NCBI GenBank assembly: GCA_902797005.1
Contig: CADBRE010000055.1
Location: 1-5,776, forward strand
Source of the DNA: an uncultured Erysipelotrichaceae bacterium
Lineage (GTDB): Bacteria > Bacillota_I > Bacilli_A > RF39 > UBA660
DNA length: 5,776 bases
Reading direction: 5' to 3'
Shown here: positions 5,124 through 5,776 of the stretch, piece after piece
How the letters are laid out: each line of letters begins with the position of its first letter
Position numbering within the stretch: position 1 is the stretch's first letter
The notes under the pieces: model-generated
Databases searched by the model: none
The model's input: the letters and a program-made list of their open reading frames with translations, nothing else
Told to the model about the DNA's origin: nothing
Translations under genes and position numbers: made by a program

Positions 5124-5375
5124 TTGCTTTATGATATCGATGAAGGCATAATAAAAAGAAGTGACGGGAAGCTACAATTGCGACCAACCACTTCTTTAAG
5201 TAATACTAATTCTACCACAACTAGCCAAAATAGTCAAATCAGTGAAGTATTACCTACTAATAGTAATATGCAAATAGAGGCTTTAAGAGGACAATTAACA
5301 ATTATTAAAGAAGATATATATAATATTACTGATATAGTCAGACAAATAGATACACAAAATAATACAGAGCATTGA
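5124..5375 (+). CDS. Doubtful ORF carrying the second long-type repeat (coiled-coil-like)
   Basis: This is an open frame of 83 codons from TTG. AAGG at 5116-5119 lies only four bases before the start, a poor spacing, and there is no ATG before the internal NMQ. The product runs from LYDIDEGIIKRSDGK to the Ser/Thr-rich SLSNTNSTTTSQNSQISEV, then NMQIEALRGQLTIIKED and IYNITDIVRQID, whose hydrophobic spacing suggests a short coiled coil. There is no signal peptide or membrane segment. It corresponds to the first half of the ORF at 4465, including a weakly similar lead-in (KG/EG, RS, GK). Like that ORF, it follows a small helical gene, 56 bases after its stop. It ends on TGA. It may be a remnant of a larger repetitive protein or a small partner of the helical genes; I cannot decide from the sequence. 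Confidence 0.38.
   Translation: MLYDIDEGIIKRSDGKLQLRPTTSLSNTNSTTTSQNSQISEVLPTNSNMQIEALRGQLTIIKEDIYNITDIVRQIDTQNNTEH
5208..5333. repeat. Long-type repeat L2 (paired with 4531-4656)
   Basis: This is the second copy of the gap-free repeat of about 84% identity described at 4531. It diverges after the codons for KEDIYN, where copy L1 reads KEDLNN. Confidence 0.8.
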
Positions 5376-5611
5376 TGGTCACAAGGTACAATACCCAGAA
5401 AGCATCAGCTCTGTATGTAATATTAATTTTATTATAAATACTCAAAATAGTCAAATGAATGTAATATAATTAACTAAGGGTAATTCTGAAGGGAATCAAT
5501 TTTATCCCTATAAATGCGAATATTTAGATGACAAAAAAACAGATTGACTACGATGGGGACGCTAGTAAAAATAGAATCTTGCCACCTAACAGCCAATCTG
5601 TTTCTTACATA
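5376..5611. other. Gene-free stretch with decayed repeat remnants
   Basis: I see no gene in these 236 bases. At 5437-5466 there is a partial motif copy (AATACTCAAAATAGTCAAAT, encoding NTQNSQ) that soon meets a stop. From 5466 to 5611 two fragments can be read in different frames (YPYKCEYLDDKKTD, then DYDGDASKNRILPPNSQSVS leading into the next NSTTT motif). That looks like one older reading frame broken by an indel near the A-run at 5533-5539. Confidence 0.5.
5537..5603. repeat. Inverted repeat, 10-bp perfect arms
   Basis: AAACAGATTG (5537-5546) is the exact reverse complement of CAATCTGTTT (5594-5603), with a 47-base interval. Two further pairs inside (CT with AG) follow a single mismatch. 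There is no T-run and no link to a recognisable element. Confidence 0.5.
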
Positions 5612-5656
5612 AGTAATTCTACCACAACTAACCAAAATAGTCAAATCTGCGGAATA

Positions 5657-5685
5657 TTGAAAATTATAAAAATAAAACTTATAAT
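5657..5685 (+). promoter_or_regulatory. Promoter of small helical gene copy 2
   Basis: TTGAAA (5657-5662), a 17-base spacer and a perfect TATAAT (5680-5685). It is the same as at copy 1 except one spacer base. The Shine-Dalgarno sequence GAAGGTGAT is at 5695-5703. Confidence 0.68.
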
Positions 5686-5707
5686 GTTATTAAAGAAGGT
5701 GATATTA

Positions 5708-5776
5708 ATGACAGTAGAGCAAATGCTATTTCTACAGGAAATATGCAAAATAGATTTAAAATTAGACAGCGAAATA
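5708..5776 (+). CDS. Small helical protein, array copy 2 (partial, runs off window)
   Basis: From ATG at 5708 with Shine-Dalgarno GAAGGTGAT, 23 codons are visible: MTVEQMLFLQEICKIDLKLD then SEI. Codon 13 is TGC (Cys), where copy 1 has TGA, so this copy is intact as far as it can be read. If it follows copy 1 it should be about 66 codons, ending some 130 bases beyond the window. Its own promoter lies 23 bases upstream. The Leu (TTA) and Asp (GAC) codons differ from copy 1 only synonymously, which argues that the protein was maintained after the duplication. The function is unknown; see the intact relative at 4244. Confidence 0.65.
   Translation, partial: MTVEQMLFLQEICKIDLKLDSEI

Larger units (their letters stand above)
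5612..5776. repeat. Short-type repeat S2 (paired with 4771-4935)
   Basis: This is the second copy of the repeat of about 97% identity. It reaches the last base of the window, so its true extent is unknown. Confidence 0.93.

Noticed and set aside
4531..5776. CRISPR array
   Set aside because: Repeat spacing is hundreds of bases and irregular, the repeats are long and partly coding, and there are no uniform spacers.

Overview
The window looks like a chromosomal segment of a very AT-rich, low-GC Gram-positive bacterium (Bacillota or a Mollicutes-like gut lineage; this is inferred from composition and gene style). It uses AGGAG/AGGTGAT-type ribosome binding sites, TTGnnn/TATAAT promoters and mostly TAA/TAG stops. 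Tryptophan is encoded by TGG and no TGA lies inside the long genes, so the standard bacterial code applies rather than the Mycoplasma code.

Layout: (1) At 1-311, on the minus strand, is the N-terminal part of a small all-helical protein that leaves the window. (2) A 112-bp divergent intergenic region follows. (3) At 424-3987 there are four plus-strand genes for envelope-type proteins: a membrane-anchored CGHC thioredoxin-like protein, a Tyr/Asn-rich exported protein of unknown function, a short double-LysM protein, and a five-helix membrane protein with a large C-terminal domain resembling DUF4352-type Ig-like folds. The gaps between them hold weak terminators, and one promoter overlaps such a gap. 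(4) At 4041-4114 is a complete tRNA-Cys(GCA) with encoded CCA, its own extended -10 promoter inside a long inverted repeat, and a clean intrinsic terminator.

(5) From 4150 to the window end the character changes. This is a repeat-rich accessory stretch with no long gene. It contains three copies of a small helical-protein gene of about 65 codons. Each has its own TTGA(A/G)A-N17-TATAAT promoter and a Shine-Dalgarno sequence: one intact and divergent (4244-4441), one interrupted by TGA at codon 13 (4867-5067), and one running off the window end (5708 onward). Between them lie related segments encoding a Ser/Thr/Asn/Gln-rich motif (NSTTTxQNSQI), in two copies followed by a possible coiled coil. 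Two 165-bp copies are about 97% identical. Within their coding part three of the four differences are synonymous in the small-gene frame, and the fourth is TGC versus TGA.

The first four genes may work together at the cell surface, with the thioredoxin-like protein acting on disulfides of exported partners, but this is inference. The most interesting part is the tandem array downstream of tRNA-Cys. I do not recognise the family. It could be an expanding and decaying small-gene array on acquired DNA.
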